Shown here: in pieces, positions 45,319 to 57,073 of the stretch
How positions within the stretch are numbered: position 1 is the stretch's first letter
Layout of the letters: each line of letters opens with the position of its first letter
From: Lithobates sylvaticus
Lineage: Eukaryota > Chordata > Amphibia > Anura > Ranidae
Direction: 5' to 3'
Length of the DNA stretch: 64,000 nucleotides
Assembly: GCA_028564925.1 (NCBI GenBank)
Contig: CM053026.1
Coordinates: forward strand, 644,761,854 to 644,825,853
Notes under the pieces: generated by a model
Told to the model about the DNA's origin: nothing
The model's database searches: none
What the model saw: only the letters and a program-made list of their open reading frames with translations
Translations under genes and position numbers: made by a program

Positions 45319-47230
45319 ATTTTTTTTTTTTTTTAAATCTTTATTTTGTTTGCAATGCACAAGAGGTATGAAAATAAAAATACCAAAGACATAAACATTA
45401 CCAAGAAAAAGAAGCAGTCAATAGGGTTATGCAAACATGTTGTGAGTATAACATCCTCAAATCTATAATGGAAGACGCTCCAGGGAACCCACCATTACAT
45501 GGCTAGAGTGGTATAGGGAACTTAAAAAAGAGGGGTAAGGGGGGTAAGAGAAAAACAAAAAAAATTAAAAAACAAACAAAAAAAGGCCATAATGTGTGGT
45601 CACCAAAAATGTGGTTACATATTGGAGAGGAGGGAAAACAGCCCATCCAACTCCCAGATAATTAAGGTAGATAGCGAAGTCAACAAACACAACTAACTCA
45701 GTGTACATAATAATTTTTCTTTTCAGAAAGCCTCAGATAGAAACAAAATAATCAAAACATAGCTCTGCATTACTCCTTATTTATAGCGTAAGCTGTTTAT
45801 ATCAGTCAGAGGAACTGAATTCTATCCATAGTCCCCAACATTTATAGAATTTCGGGTAAATGTCTGCACATTGATGCCTCCACTCCTCCGCCTCCATGAT
45901 ATCATGTACCTTCAGCAACCATTCCTTAATAGTAGGTGCAGCCAGGGACTTCCAGTGGGATAAGGTACTTACCAGCGTTGAGGAGCTGAGGCATCAAGGA
46001 GCGTTTATAGGACCCCACCGATTTTGCAGTATCATGAAATAGTATAGGTAGAGGATCCATGGGCGTCCGGAGGTAGGGGCAAGGGGGGTCAAGTGCCCCC
46101 CCAGAATCAGGGATCGGATCTTAAATTCAGCACAGTTGCATCACTATCGGGGACAGGAAGCCCGCACCCGGGTGCCACTCGCCAGTGGGGTAACACCATC
46201 AAGGTGCTGTCAAGCCCCCCCATCAGTGTAGTGTGACTTCAGGCTCTTTTTCCTGCTCAGTCCAGCAGAGAACTCAGCGTCACTGTGACAGGAGAAAGGT
46301 GAGCTGCGGGCTATCAGAGGTTTCCCCTGCTCGCCCCCCCTTTCTCCTGTCAGGGAGAAGAGATGGCGGCTCTCACCAGGTTCCCCGCCCAGCTTCCTGC
46401 CGGCTCTGTTCCTTCCCTATTGGCCATAACTGAGGGCCAATCAAAGGAGACTAGGAGAGGAGAGCATCATGGGACATGTAGTCCCAAAGATTGGAGGCCC
46501 CATTTTCCACAGGGAGGAGGCTACAGCTCGATCAAGAGAGAGATTGAGAGACTGCAGCCTGGAAAAAAGCTGAGGGAGAAAGTGCTACAGAACAAAGAAT
46601 GAGGAGTGTGCTGGGCGGAAGCCAGAGAGAGAGCAATGCTGTCCAGCGCCACCAGAGAGAGACCCACGCTGCCCAGCACCCCCAGAGAGAGAGCCACCCT
46701 ACCCAGCACCACCAGAGAGAGCCACGCTGCCCAGCACCACCAGAGAGAGTAAGACTGAGTCACTACTGACCAGAGTAGCCCCAGAGGAACCCAGAGTGAG
46801 CGATCGTCCAGCCGGAGGGATCACTGCTGTAGTTTTGCTGGGTCTGGTAAGAGGGCCTGTTGGCCATTATCCATTACTTATCCTAGGGACTGTACTACGC
46901 CTGCAGTTTCTGACCATGATAATGACATTGTCGAAAAGGGACGGTGCATGGGTGACCCTAAAATGATGCCCCCCGCTGAAAAAAGTTCTGCGGACGCCCA
47001 TGAGAGGATCATCTACTATCTGGCATTTTGTCACCTTATTATTTGGATCTTGCTCATTTGACACAGAATCACAGGTACGACTACCAGAGGGGTCTACAGA
47101 CCTCGTGCTTTCAAAGATTGATGTGTTCAAAAGGGAACTGTGATCAAGATGATTGTTTATTGATTGATGATTGTGTAAAGACTGCAGTAATAAATCCAGA
47201 AGCAGAAGCCACCTGAGAAATTGACGGTGT
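45319..47230 (-). mobile_element. L1/Tx1-type LINE 3' fragment, minus strand
   Basis: On the minus strand the element ends in AATAAAGATTT and a run of A (poly-T at 45319-45336 on the plus strand). Near 46000-45825 a frame reads TLVSTLSHWKSLAAPTIKEW, then LLKVHDIMEAEEWRHQCADI, and stops after WIEFSSSD. This resembles the C-terminus of ORF2 in L1/Tx1 elements (trp-containing, after the reverse transcriptase). It is strongly 5'-truncated and interrupted by a hAT; the left limit near 47230 is approximate. Confidence 0.55.
46058..47002. mobile_element. Non-autonomous hAT nested in the LINE
   Basis: Ends CATGGGCGTCCGGAGG and, inverted, CATGGGCGTCCGCAGAAC. Exact 8-bp duplication AGAGGATC (46050-46057 and 47003-47010). 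The interior has repeats of CCACCAGAGAGAGA and a GCATCATGGGACATGTAGTC word related to the hAT at 6868. Confidence 0.93.
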
Positions 47231-47541
47231 GTCAATTCGGTTCACTTCTATTTCTATCCCCTTTTAGTTTACAGAAGGATTTTTAGAAAATGAATAGTTT
47301 TACACTACACAAAAGCTGTGTAGTATTAAACCCCCAGCATTTAAGCTTGACACAGTGAGCACAGTAAAAAAAAAAATAACCCTATTTGTTAACATTTTTA
47401 CCCCTGGATTTGCAATTTACAACTTTCTGCTGCTGGCTCTTGCTCTCTCTTAGCGCTGCTTCCCTAAACTTCCAGTCTTCAAAAGAACAAGTGTACAGGA
47501 CTACAGTAAAGGACTACAGTGTAGTCTTGAGTCCGTCTGTG
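47231..47541. other. Unassigned stretch
   Basis: No gene or paired ends recognised. Confidence 0.4.
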
Positions 47542-47810
47542 AGGCTGGGTTCACACTATTGCAAATTAGATGTGGGTTTCCCGCATCCAATTTGCATAGC
47601 AGGAGATTTTGACCGTCTCTCTATGGAGCCAGTTCACAGAACTCCAGAGCGGCTCCAGTGTGAATTTCACAGGAGCCCTGTGCGTCTTTTGGCCTGTTTC
47701 AGGTCCGAATTCAGCCAGAAATTCGGGCTGAAATCGGACCTGAAACGATGAATGGAGATGCACCGGACTCCTGCTGTGAGCCGCTCCGTTCTCCAGTGTG
47801 AACCCAGTCT
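47542..47810. mobile_element. D-type MITE
   Basis: AGGCTGGGTTCACACTATTG and, inverted, CCAGTGTGAACCCAGTCT. The interior pairs around CAGGTCCGAATTC and its complement. Confidence 0.8.
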
Positions 47811-48065
47811 TAGATTGGAGAATGGCGGGGATTGGATGAACAGGGGATTGTCATCCTTAGCTCCTGGGCTGTGTGGTTCTATTGTGTAGGGATACACAAC
47901 TCTAGTCTCTGCATGCAAGGGTGGCTAAGAGTGGCTCCATAGGACACTGCATCAGAAAGAAGCCCCCCTGAAACAGGAAGCCTGGTAGAACAGTAATGGC
48001 ACCAGCTAAAACAGGAACACCAGCAAGGATTTAAAGATAAAAAAAGCTGCATGCTTAGTAAGTGA

Positions 48066-48394
48066 TTAAAGAGGCTATAAAGGCTTTTTTTTCTTCTTGC
48101 TATGGGGGCATACATGCAGGTACGCTCCCAAGCAGGGCTGTGTGCATCCATAGGCATGCACAGTGGGGCTCGTCCCCACTCCCTCCTCACATGATTTGAC
48201 GGACAGCAGCTGGAGCCAATGGATCCTGCTGCTCTCAATGAAGCTTATTAGAGAAGAGAGATGTGAGAGAAGACCTGAAGCTGGACAGCCGGGTACAGTA
48301 CTGGATCCATACAGGACTCGGGTAAGTGTTTAAGGAAGGTCCATGGGGCGCTGCTATTGGAAGGTGTTTTACCTTAATGTGGAAAATGCATTAA
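48066..48394. mobile_element. Family J MITE J4, right-truncated
   Basis: TTAA-AGAGGCTATAAAGGC at 48066, with the J interior (GCAGCTGGAGCCAATGG) and GGTGTTTTACCTTAATG before the TTAA at 48391. The right terminus is missing. Confidence 0.55.
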
Positions 48395-48560
48395 AGTGGT
48401 TCTAAAGGCAGAAGGTTTTTTTTTTATCTTAATGCATTCTACGCATTAAGATAAAAAAAACTTCTGTATGCAGCAGCCCCTCCAGGAGCACAGGCGAGGG
48501 ACCCAGGAAGAAGAGAATTTGGGCTGCTGTGTGCAAAACCACTGGACAGAGCAGAACCTG
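48391..48560. mobile_element. Family J MITE J5, right-truncated
   Basis: TTAA-AGTGGTTCTAAAGGC at 48391 with a hairpin of TTTTTTTTATCTTAATGCAT and its complement, then decay after about 48560. It abuts J4 on one TTAA. Confidence 0.5.
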
Positions 48561-49732
48561 TAGTAGTAATAGCTTAATTATTTCCTTAGAGAACCTACAC
48601 TCAATGAAATGTTCAGCCTGAAGCCAAAGGCCCGAGCCTTGGGGCAAAATATGTGCTTCACATGGAACACTCCAGAGGAAAGAATGGACAGCTGGGAGTC
48701 ACATGTCACTTTATTGGTACCTTGTGTGTTTTATTTGAAAAACTAACTGATTTGATCACTTTGATCTATGAAAATAAAGGGTTAATACTTACCTCCTGAG
48801 GCTATTGCTGCCGATATCCCCTATTATCAGGAGCTCCGCTAGCTGAAATATCTTCAGCATTCGATACTTCCGGGAGTGTAAGATGCCCGGTCTCCCTCTA
48901 CGGGTCGTAGTTCCTTCCTTAAACCCCTCTGTCAATACAGACAAGTGGTGACATAGAGGCCAAAGAAAGGAACCACAGCACCCAGAGGAGGGCCAAGTTT
49001 CCTACACACTGGGAAGTATGCTTGATGCTGAAGATGTTTCTGTCAGGAGAGCTTCTGCAGACATCGGGCATTGGTGGTGTAAGTGCTGGAAAGGCATTAC
49101 ACTTTTTGGTAGATCTTTCTTAAGCAAATTGTAAAAATTACAAAGGGAATATTTTATCCAAATGCAGTGTAGGTTTAAGATGTTGGGAATTTTATTTCTA
49201 AGCAATCTTGTAAGAGCCTCTATCAGAGAGTAGATTGATGGTAACATGGGAGTACATGAGAGTGACTACTCATTTTTCTCTGGAACGTTTATAGATGTTT
49301 TTCCACATAGAATGAGGGCGCTGAATCAGCCAAAGCCACAGATGGTAAGTTAAGGTAGTGCTTTGAATTGATAAGTCTATAGACCTCTTGGAAACAAAAC
49401 AAATATCTCTGGTATATCTCAAAAGGTTCAAAAAAATAAAAGAGTTTGATACTCTGAAGTTACAAACTTTTTTTTACTGAATTCTGGAACCCCGATCAGA
49501 TGGATGGGAAGTCTGAATTACCTGCAGGTGATAATAAGCAAATGTACATGGAGGCCAGTGGTAGCTATAATGGATTTTAGCTGATAGCAGTTTTAAAATG
49601 AAGTTTAAGCCATGATAGTAAATAAGGAGTTTAATTATAATGCATTTGCTGAGCAAAAAAAAAAAAAAAGACTTCTAAATATGGCAAGTCTAGGCATCCC
49701 TTAGTCTCTGTCCTCTATTAGTTGATTTGTAA
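48561..49732. other. Unassigned, low-repeat stretch
   Basis: No gene, RNA gene or paired ends. An A-run lies at 49655-49669. Confidence 0.4.
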
Positions 49733-50053
49733 GGATTTACCTATTTAAATACTTCTCATTCCCTTTACAATAACATCATCCCCATAGTTGCCAGGTATAT
49801 TAATGCTCTTGGCACACAGTGCTATAACTAACAGTCACGAATCACACAAGTTGAAACAAATATTTTCTATGAATGTTAATGCTGATTTTTATAAATATTC
49901 AATATTTAAAAGAATATTACAAATCCATCAAAGAATCTAGGATTTACCTATTTAAATACTTCTCATTCCCTTTTCAATAACATCATCCCCATAGTTGCCA
50001 GGTATATTAATGCTCTTGGCACACAGTGCTATAACTAACAGTCACCACAAGAA

Positions 50054-50930
50054 ACCATCCACATGCTGCTATGCTACAGACCACCAGGACCAAAGACAAA
50101 TCTACCGATACCACTCACGGAATTCATCTCGGCACACACCCTGAAAAACAACAAGGTTCTGGTACTCGGAGATTTCAACCTCTGGGCGAACTCCACCGAA
50201 GACCCCATCGCCACCACCTGCATCAATCAACTGGAAGACCTAGGGCTTCAACAACTAGTAAAGGCTCCCACACATGGGTCAGGTCACATCCTGGACCTCA
50301 TCTTCAGCATTCGAGACAACATAGCGCTACCATGGTCAGACCACCACGCTATCAAATTTGAGATCGCCACCAACATCTTCCTGCAAAAACCAAACCCGGC
50401 GGCAAAAACACACTGGATTAGATCGCAGAAGAAACTACACTCGGAAATCTTCAAAACCACACTAACATACAAAATGGCTACACTAAATCAAAACCACTCA
50501 ACAGAACGAACACTCAGCTTCATAAACAAGGCACTTCTACAAACAGCAGATGCAGTCGCCCCGAAACATCGAGCACCCATCCGCAAGAAAAATTCTGGAT
50601 GGTTTAATGGCACACTTACTCTACTGAAACGGGAACACAGAAGAGCAGAAAGAGCCTGGAGAAGAAACACCACAAAGGAAAATCACACAAACTACAGAAT
50701 ACTCACCAAGAGATATCATAAAGCAATTTTCACAGCAAAAAAATAATATGTCTCAAACACTCTCTCAAAAGCCATCAACCGACCACGGGAACTTTTCAAA
50801 CTAGTCGCCCAGACTATGGAGCCCACCTGCCTTGAGCCCCTAGGAAACGAAACTCAAGAATACTGCAACAAATTATCCAATTTTTTCAGCAACAAAATAG
50901 ACAACATTCAGAAAATAATTCAACAAAAAA
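50054..50930 (+). pseudogene. L2 ORF2, endonuclease part
   Basis: The frame holds VLVLGDFNLWAN, SGHILDLIF and SDHHAIKFEI, the C-terminal APE motifs (Asn, Asp and the SDH catalytic triplet). The N-terminal Glu motif is lost by truncation. A TAA at about 50744 interrupts the frame, which continues as NTLSKAINRPRELFKLVAQT until a poly-A frameshift near 50930. Confidence 0.88.
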
Positions 50931-50999
50931 AAAACAACAACCAACTCTACTCAACTCAACCCAGGTAAGGAATTTTACATCCACAGCGCACAAGCACCA

Positions 51000-52620
51000 C
51001 ATTTTTCACTTACCCCGATCACCGCGGATGAAACCAAAAATGTCATCAAGAGCCTCCGAGACAGCACATCGCCAAACGACATCATCCCCACAAAACTCTT
51101 GAAAGAATGCTCCGACATTCTGGCCCCCGCTATTACACACCTAGTAAATCAGTCGTTCAAAGAAGGATTGGTTCCGAATTCCCTCAAGCAAGGCATCGTC
51201 AAACCATTGCTAAAGAAACCCAACCTCGACCCCAAGGATCCGAACAATCGCAGACCGGTAACAAGCCTGAACACCATTTCCAAGATCATGGAGAAAGCAG
51301 TAGTACAACAGCTTCAACTTCATCTGGACACACACAAGCTCCTGGACCCACTACAATCGGGCTTCCGCCCAGGCCATGGCACAGAAACAGCACTTCTGAA
51401 AATATGGGATGATGCCCTAGAAGCAGCGGATGATGGAGAATCGTGTCTTCTGGTATTGCTGGATCTTAGTGCGGCGTTCGACACAGTGGACCACAACACG
51501 CTTCTCATTCGCCTCAAGGAAGTGTCAGGAGTTACAGATGGAGATCTGCCATGGCTTGCTTCCTTCTTAGGAAACCGGTCACAGACAGTGAAGTTAGGAG
51601 CCTTCACATCGGAAACCCGGGCAATCACTTATGGAGTCCCTCAAGGATCACCATTGTCACCAGTACTGTTCAACATTTACATCCGGCCACTCTTCAAAAT
51701 TATTAGCAAATTGGATCTGTGCTTCCACTCATACGCAGACGACACTCAACTGTATTTCCGGATCACCGGACAAAAAGACCAATACCAGGAACTAGGAAAA
51801 TGTCTTACATTGATAGATGACTGGATGACCACTAGCTCCCTCAAACTAAATGGATCAAAAACAGAACTACTGCTCCTCGACGCAAACTCAAGGAAAAAGA
51901 CGAAGACCCCTTGGACACCACCAACCATCCTGGGACAGACCATCCTTCCAAGCAACAAAGCCAAAAGCCTTGGAGTAATCTTTGATTCAGAGATGACCAT
52001 GGAGGCACAAATAGGATCCGTAATCAGCGGATCCCACCATCTCCTTCGCATGCAGACTCATCCCCTTCATCCCGGAAAAGGAAAAAGCGGTAGTAGTAGG
52101 AACGATCATCAATTCGCGTCTCGACTATGCAAACTCCCTGTACATAGGATTACCGGATTACCAGATTGTGCGCCTTCAAATTGTCCAAAACACAGCAGCA
52201 AGATTAGTCACCGGAAAGAAACCCTGGGAATCCATCTCCCCATCCCTAAGGATCCTCTATTGGCTCAAGGTAAAAGACAGGATCACATTCAAGACCTTCT
52301 GCCTCACCCACAAATGTACACAATGAAATGCGCCTCAATACCTTAGTGAGAAACTAGAAAAATACATACTAAATCGCAGCCTTCGATCAACAAACCAAAA
52401 TCTCCTTCTCATCCCCAAAGAAGGGAGAACGAAGATTCGCAGTACAGGGACCCCGGCTATGGAATGCTCTACCGAACAACATCCACTTGGAAGAAAACCA
52501 TCAGGCCTCAAAACCATCAAAACCATCAAACTCAAGACCCACCTCTTCTAAACATGGCATCACAACAAGAGCAGACAAGCGCCTCGAGGCGATTCAGTTC
52601 GCAGTTGTAGCGCTATACAA
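51000..52620 (+). pseudogene. L2 ORF2, reverse transcriptase and C-terminal part
   Basis: Visible motifs in order are NRRPVTSLNTISKIMEK, LQSGFRPGHGTETALL, LLDLSAAFDTVDHNTLL (first catalytic Asp), YGVPQGSPLSPVLFNIYI, and SYADDTQLYF near 51729-51760 with the catalytic AD-D pair. Near 52040 the frame shifts and the family C-terminus follows in another frame (NSRLDYANSLYIGLP, then VQNTAARLVTG). The RT core itself is uninterrupted. Confidence 0.92.
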
Positions 52621-52740
52621 ATTATTCATTCAGTCACGAATCACACAAGTTGAAACAAATATTTTCTATGAATGTTAATGCTGATTTTTATAAATATTCA
52701 ATATTTAAAAGAATATTACAAATCCATCAAAGAATCTAGA

Positions 52741-53010
52741 CCTGCCCCATATTACCACAATGTGAAGCTATCCCTGCCATCTAGGATTCTGGTTTCAACC
52801 TAATGGGTCTTCACAATAATATATGGAAAAGGACTCTCTCAGGTTGTCACAGGGATAGGATAAGGGATGGGGGGAAATCTTTCCATTGGGCTATCAAACA
52901 GACTGCATAATCCAGTAAGGAACTGAGTGTGCCCTTTCACTCAAAATGGAGGAATCTGTTTTCAGTGGAAATAGCCTTAACAGAATGTCATATGTCACCC
53001 TATTCTCAGT
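52741..53010. other. Unassigned stretch
   Basis: Nothing recognised. Confidence 0.4.
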
Positions 53011-54068
53011 CAGGGTTGCCAACCTCCCGCAGCATTTTTTACTGACAAAACATGGAAAATTTACTGGCGGAGAGCATTTCTTACTGGTACCCTGATAAAT
53101 TACAGAACCCCTATTGAAAACGAACACAGTGACTGTAACACAGTGACTATTTGAACATCATATTTTCCCCTGAAGTAGATACGATATCCCTGTATCGACA
53201 CTAGTTGGGGAGGGGTCAGGACGGCACAACAAGACATCTTGTATGCTAAGGGCGCTTGTATCATCCCGATATCACCCTGGTAAAATCTGCTACATGTTCA
53301 TCATAGAATGGTGCACTGACGCACCTGATATATGTGAGTACCCCAGATGGGTATAAATTGTTTAAAACGTCATTGCACTATTGAGTTTTTCCTTTCACAT
53401 ATCCCGGATAACTATGCTGAGGAACCCAGGAGCCTGACATTTTAAAGAGCCCAGAGGTGGTTCACATGCGTGCTTTGACTTAGCTTAATTGCAAAGTCGC
53501 ACGCTCTAAGGTGAGCATTTACTACCTAAGGGGGGCACCTGATTGAAGACACCCCAGCACATCTTGGATCACACTTTTTATTGTTCCTGAATTACACAAA
53601 CTATATCACATTACTAGAAACTCAGTTGGATGCGATTTGGATGCGATTTATATGAACATGAGCACTTTGTCTTATGATCTGAATCACATATCCCCTGCAG
53701 TGTTGTTTATTTTCAGCACTGTCATTTACAACATATTTGGACACTATATATTATATAGCACTTTTTCTGTATATTATTTGTTTATGTTTGTGGTTTTAAA
53801 CACAGTTATGCACAAGGCGCTTTAAATTGGTTTTGTGTGTATATCATATCCATTTATTAGTTATATTAATTTAATTAATTTGACATAGTTTTAGTATACA
53901 CATAATATGGAAACATTGACAAAACCTATAACCAAGTAATTTGCTTGATTTACACTTAAAAAGTCAATACAGCATGAAATGATCAGCCCGTGATATTTAC
54001 TGGCAGTTGTTAAAAAATCACAGATTTTTACAAACTATCAGTAAATTTACTGGCGGTTGGCAACCCTG
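53011..54068. mobile_element. Non-autonomous hAT
   Basis: Ends CAGGGTTGCCAACCTCCCG and, inverted, CAGGGTTGCCAACCGCCAG. Target copies TTCTCAGT (53003-53010) and TTTTCAGT (54069-54076) match at seven of eight. Both ends carry AATTTACTGGCGG words. The middle (about 53160-53950) is different DNA that may be a further insertion of unknown class. Confidence 0.92.
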
Positions 54069-54834
54069 TTTTCAGTAACCTTATCACTTAATGGAAAGCC
54101 GAAGACATTTCAGACAAAACTGCGCATAAAAATATGCCAAGGCTGTAGACAAACACAAAATATAAATTAATAAAACACATTGCAGTTAAACAGCTGTGAT
54201 CATCAGACAAAATCCATCTGTAACTTGTATTTTCAGCATGAAATCTAGAACACGAAAAAGGATGTAATGTGAAATTGCATCTCAGTAGGGAGATAGAACT
54301 TCATTCTATCTAAAGTACTAAAGAATCTAAATCCCAAACAGAAGACTAAAACAGATGCAGGTTACATGGTTTATGTCCGGAGATTTGCCAGAACATGATT
54401 AATGAAAACTACATTAACTCAGTACAAGCAGAAGAGTAACAGAATGTTCCACAACCGTTTCCCATGTCAAATCAGGGGAAATGAGAAGATTATTATCATG
54501 TTCTTTTGAAGGGACCTGGTTACAACACTTTTCATACTACAGGGGACACTGAATAGGTACTGATGTTATAGTGGTCAGGTAAATGAAATGGCAGCTTTCA
54601 TGCAACATGCACATACCGTAGAATGCACATCTCTCGTGATCATACAGGAAAATGATTGAGTTACCCCACCAATATTGCATGATAACTTTTTTTTGCCGAT
54701 TACATTTTTGACAACATATCCCTGGAAACATATGCATATGTAAAAAACCTGAAACAAGTCCACATTTCACGTTTCAGGTTCATAGCTCTGTCAAGTCAAA
54801 GCCATTGTTTCTTATTCTTCTTATTTTTAGGGAC
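54069..54834. other. Unassigned, low-repeat stretch
   Basis: No repeat ends or gene recognised. Confidence 0.4.
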
Positions 54835-55745
54835 TTTTTGATGACTGGCATATTACCACTGGATTGGCATAAGGCCTATGTGGTGCCTATATTTAAAAAG
54901 GGTTTAAAGTCTTTACCAAGTAACTAAAAACTTTTTGTTTAACTTCTATAGTTGGGAAGCTACTGGAGAGTTTAATAAAAGACCACATAGATGAGTTCTT
55001 GCTAGAAAAAAATTACATTTTAAGCAAAAGACAGCATGGATTCCTGAAAGAGTTGTCAAACAAACCTAGTTTCTTTTTATGAGGAGATAAACAAAAACGT
55101 GGACAAAGGAGTGGCTGTGGACGTGGTATACTTGGATTTTGCAAAAGCTTTTGACACAGTTCCCCACACACAGCTAATGTGTAAGGTAAAGTCTACACCT
55201 GGAAAAATCAGTAAGTAAATGTAAAGAAAACTGGCTAAAAGACCGTATTCAGAGAGTAGTAGTTAATGATTCTTACTCGGAATGGTCTAAGGTTATTAGT
55301 GGTGTACCGCAAGGTTCAATGTTGGGTCCCTTACTTTTTAATACATTTATAAATGATATAGGGTCTGGGATTAAAAGTACAATTTAACTTCTGCATAAAC
55401 ATCTTCTTATTGTCTACAGATGACACCAAGCTATGCAGTGGAATAACATCCTTACAGAACTTCTCCAACTTACAAGCCGACCTCAATGTACTGTTTAATT
55501 GGGCAACTGCGTGGCAAATGAGGTTTATTGTTGATAAATGTAAAGTTATGTACTTATATCTGACTGCCTCTTGGGAAATCAGGAAGGATTCTTTCCCCCT
55601 GCCAAAGCAAATTGCATTATGCTTTATTGTTTTTTTTCTGCCTTCCTCTGGATCAACTGTGGGTATAAGATGGTGTAAATGGTGGTTTTCTATTAGTGTG
55701 CGTGTGTGTTTTGTTTTTGTCTGTGAGACTAACTATGTAATTTTC
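54835..55745 (+). mobile_element. CR1-type LINE fragment, strongly decayed
   Basis: Pieces of reverse transcriptase are readable in changing frames: GKLLESLIKDHIDEFLLEKN near 54950, VVYLDFAKAFDTVPH near 55125 (first catalytic Asp), [17 protein letters not shown] near 55295, and DDTKLCSGITSLQNFSNLQ near 55415. The remainder to about 55745 matches the style of CR1 3' regions in frogs (CCTTCCTCTGGATCAACTG, ending in GACTAACTATGTAA). Several stops and frameshifts show it is old. It is 5'-truncated. Confidence 0.8.
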
Positions 55746-55765
55746 ATGTACCAACTGACAACATG

Positions 55766-56899
55766 GGGTTGATTTACTAAAATTGGAGAGTGCACAGTCT
55801 GGTGCAGCTGTTCACAGTAGCCAATCAGTTTATAACTTTAGCTGGTTCCATTAACCGCTAGCCGACCAGCCGCCGCAGTTGTACTGCGGCAACATGGCTC
55901 GGCTGCGCGAATCGCCTTTATGTTACGTTTGTAACATAAACGGCCACTAGGGGGCCGAGCCGATGTGAGTGCCTGGCGGTTTCGATCACCGTCGGACTCC
56001 TGCGAACGCTTGGGGCACATGGAGAACCGGGAGCTGTGTGTGTAAACACAGTTTCCGGTTCTCTGAAGAGTGAACTGACAGATTGTCTGTTCATACAGAG
56101 TATGAACAGCGATCTGATAGTTTCCCTGCACAGTCCCATTCCCCTTCAGTTAGAACATGTACTAGGATACACATTAACCTCTTCACTGACCCCTAGTGTT
56201 AACCCTTCACTGCCACTGACATTTTTACAGTAATCAATGCAATTTTAATCGCACTGATCTCTGTATTAATGCCAATGGTCCCAAAAAAGTGTCCAAATTG
56301 TCCGACGTGTCTGCCATAATATCGCAGTCACGATAAAAATCGATGATCGCCGCCATTACTAGTGAAAAAAAAATATTAATAAAAATGCCATAAAACTATC
56401 ACCTATTTTGTAGATGCTATAACTTTTGCGCAAACCAATCAATATACGTTTATTGCGATTTTTTTTTACCAAAAATATGTAGAAGAATACGTATCGGCCT
56501 AAACTGAGCAAAAAATTTTTTTTTATATATTTTTTGGGGATATTTACTATAGCAAAATGTAAAAAATAATGTGCTTTTTTCAAAATTGTCGCTCTTTTTT
56601 TGTTTATAGCGCAAAAAATAAAAACCGCAGAGGTGATCAAATACCACCAAAAGAAAGCTCTATTCGTGGGAAAAAAAGGACGTCAATTTTGTTTGGGAGC
56701 CACGTCGCACGACCGCGTAATTGTCAGTTAAAGCAACGCAGTGCCGAATCGCAAAAAGTGGTCTGGTCTTTGGCCAGCCAAATGGTCCAGGGCTTAAGCG
56801 GTTAAACTTTGCCAAAAAATAAAATAAAAATTGAAATTGATTAATTTCTATGCAAAGATGCACCAGATTTTGCACACTCAATTTAGTAAATCATACCCC
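55766..56899. mobile_element. Family P MITE P2, split by F3
   Basis: GGGGTTGATTTACTAAAATT at the left and, inverted, AATTTAGTAAATCATACCCC at the right. The P sequence stops at GGTTCCA-TTAA and resumes ACTTTGCC after F3. Confidence 0.85.
55851..56805 (-). mobile_element. Family F element F3, TTAA-flanked
   Basis: TTAA-CCGCTAGCCGACCAG at 55851 and GGGCTTAAGCGG-TTAA at 56805, both TTAA intact. Same subfamily as F2 and in opposite orientation. The P1 copy supplies the empty TTAA site. Confidence 0.9.
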
Positions 56900-57073
56900 A
56901 TATTTGTGTCTATGAGGGATTTTAACTCCATTTAGGCAGCTGAAGCTCAGGGGTAATATTAGAAGAGCCGCTAAGTGAATGGGGTAACGTTCTATTGGGG
57001 AGCCCCAAAAATGTCAGTTTAAGAGCAGCAGTGTGCTTGAGACCTAAGGTTCTCAACTTTTAGAAAATGCATT

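Larger units (their letters stand above)
50046..52630 (+). mobile_element. L2-type (Jockey-group) LINE, 5'-truncated
   Basis: The insertion is flanked by CAGTCAC (50039-50045 and 52631-52637). It keeps the C-terminal half of the AP endonuclease, the reverse transcriptase and the C-terminal domain. The 3' end GTAGCGCTATACAAATTATT resembles L2 tails. The frames are only lightly damaged, so the copy is young. It is missing the 5' region and the start of the endonuclease. Confidence 0.9.
49733..52740. repeat. 207-bp tandem duplication split by a LINE
   Basis: Unit 1 is 49733-49939. Unit 2 starts at 49940 and is cut after 50045 by the LINE; it resumes at 52638 and ends at 52740. GGATTTACCTATTTAAATAC begins each unit, and the two differ at about one base by eye, so the duplication is recent. 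Confidence 0.92.
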
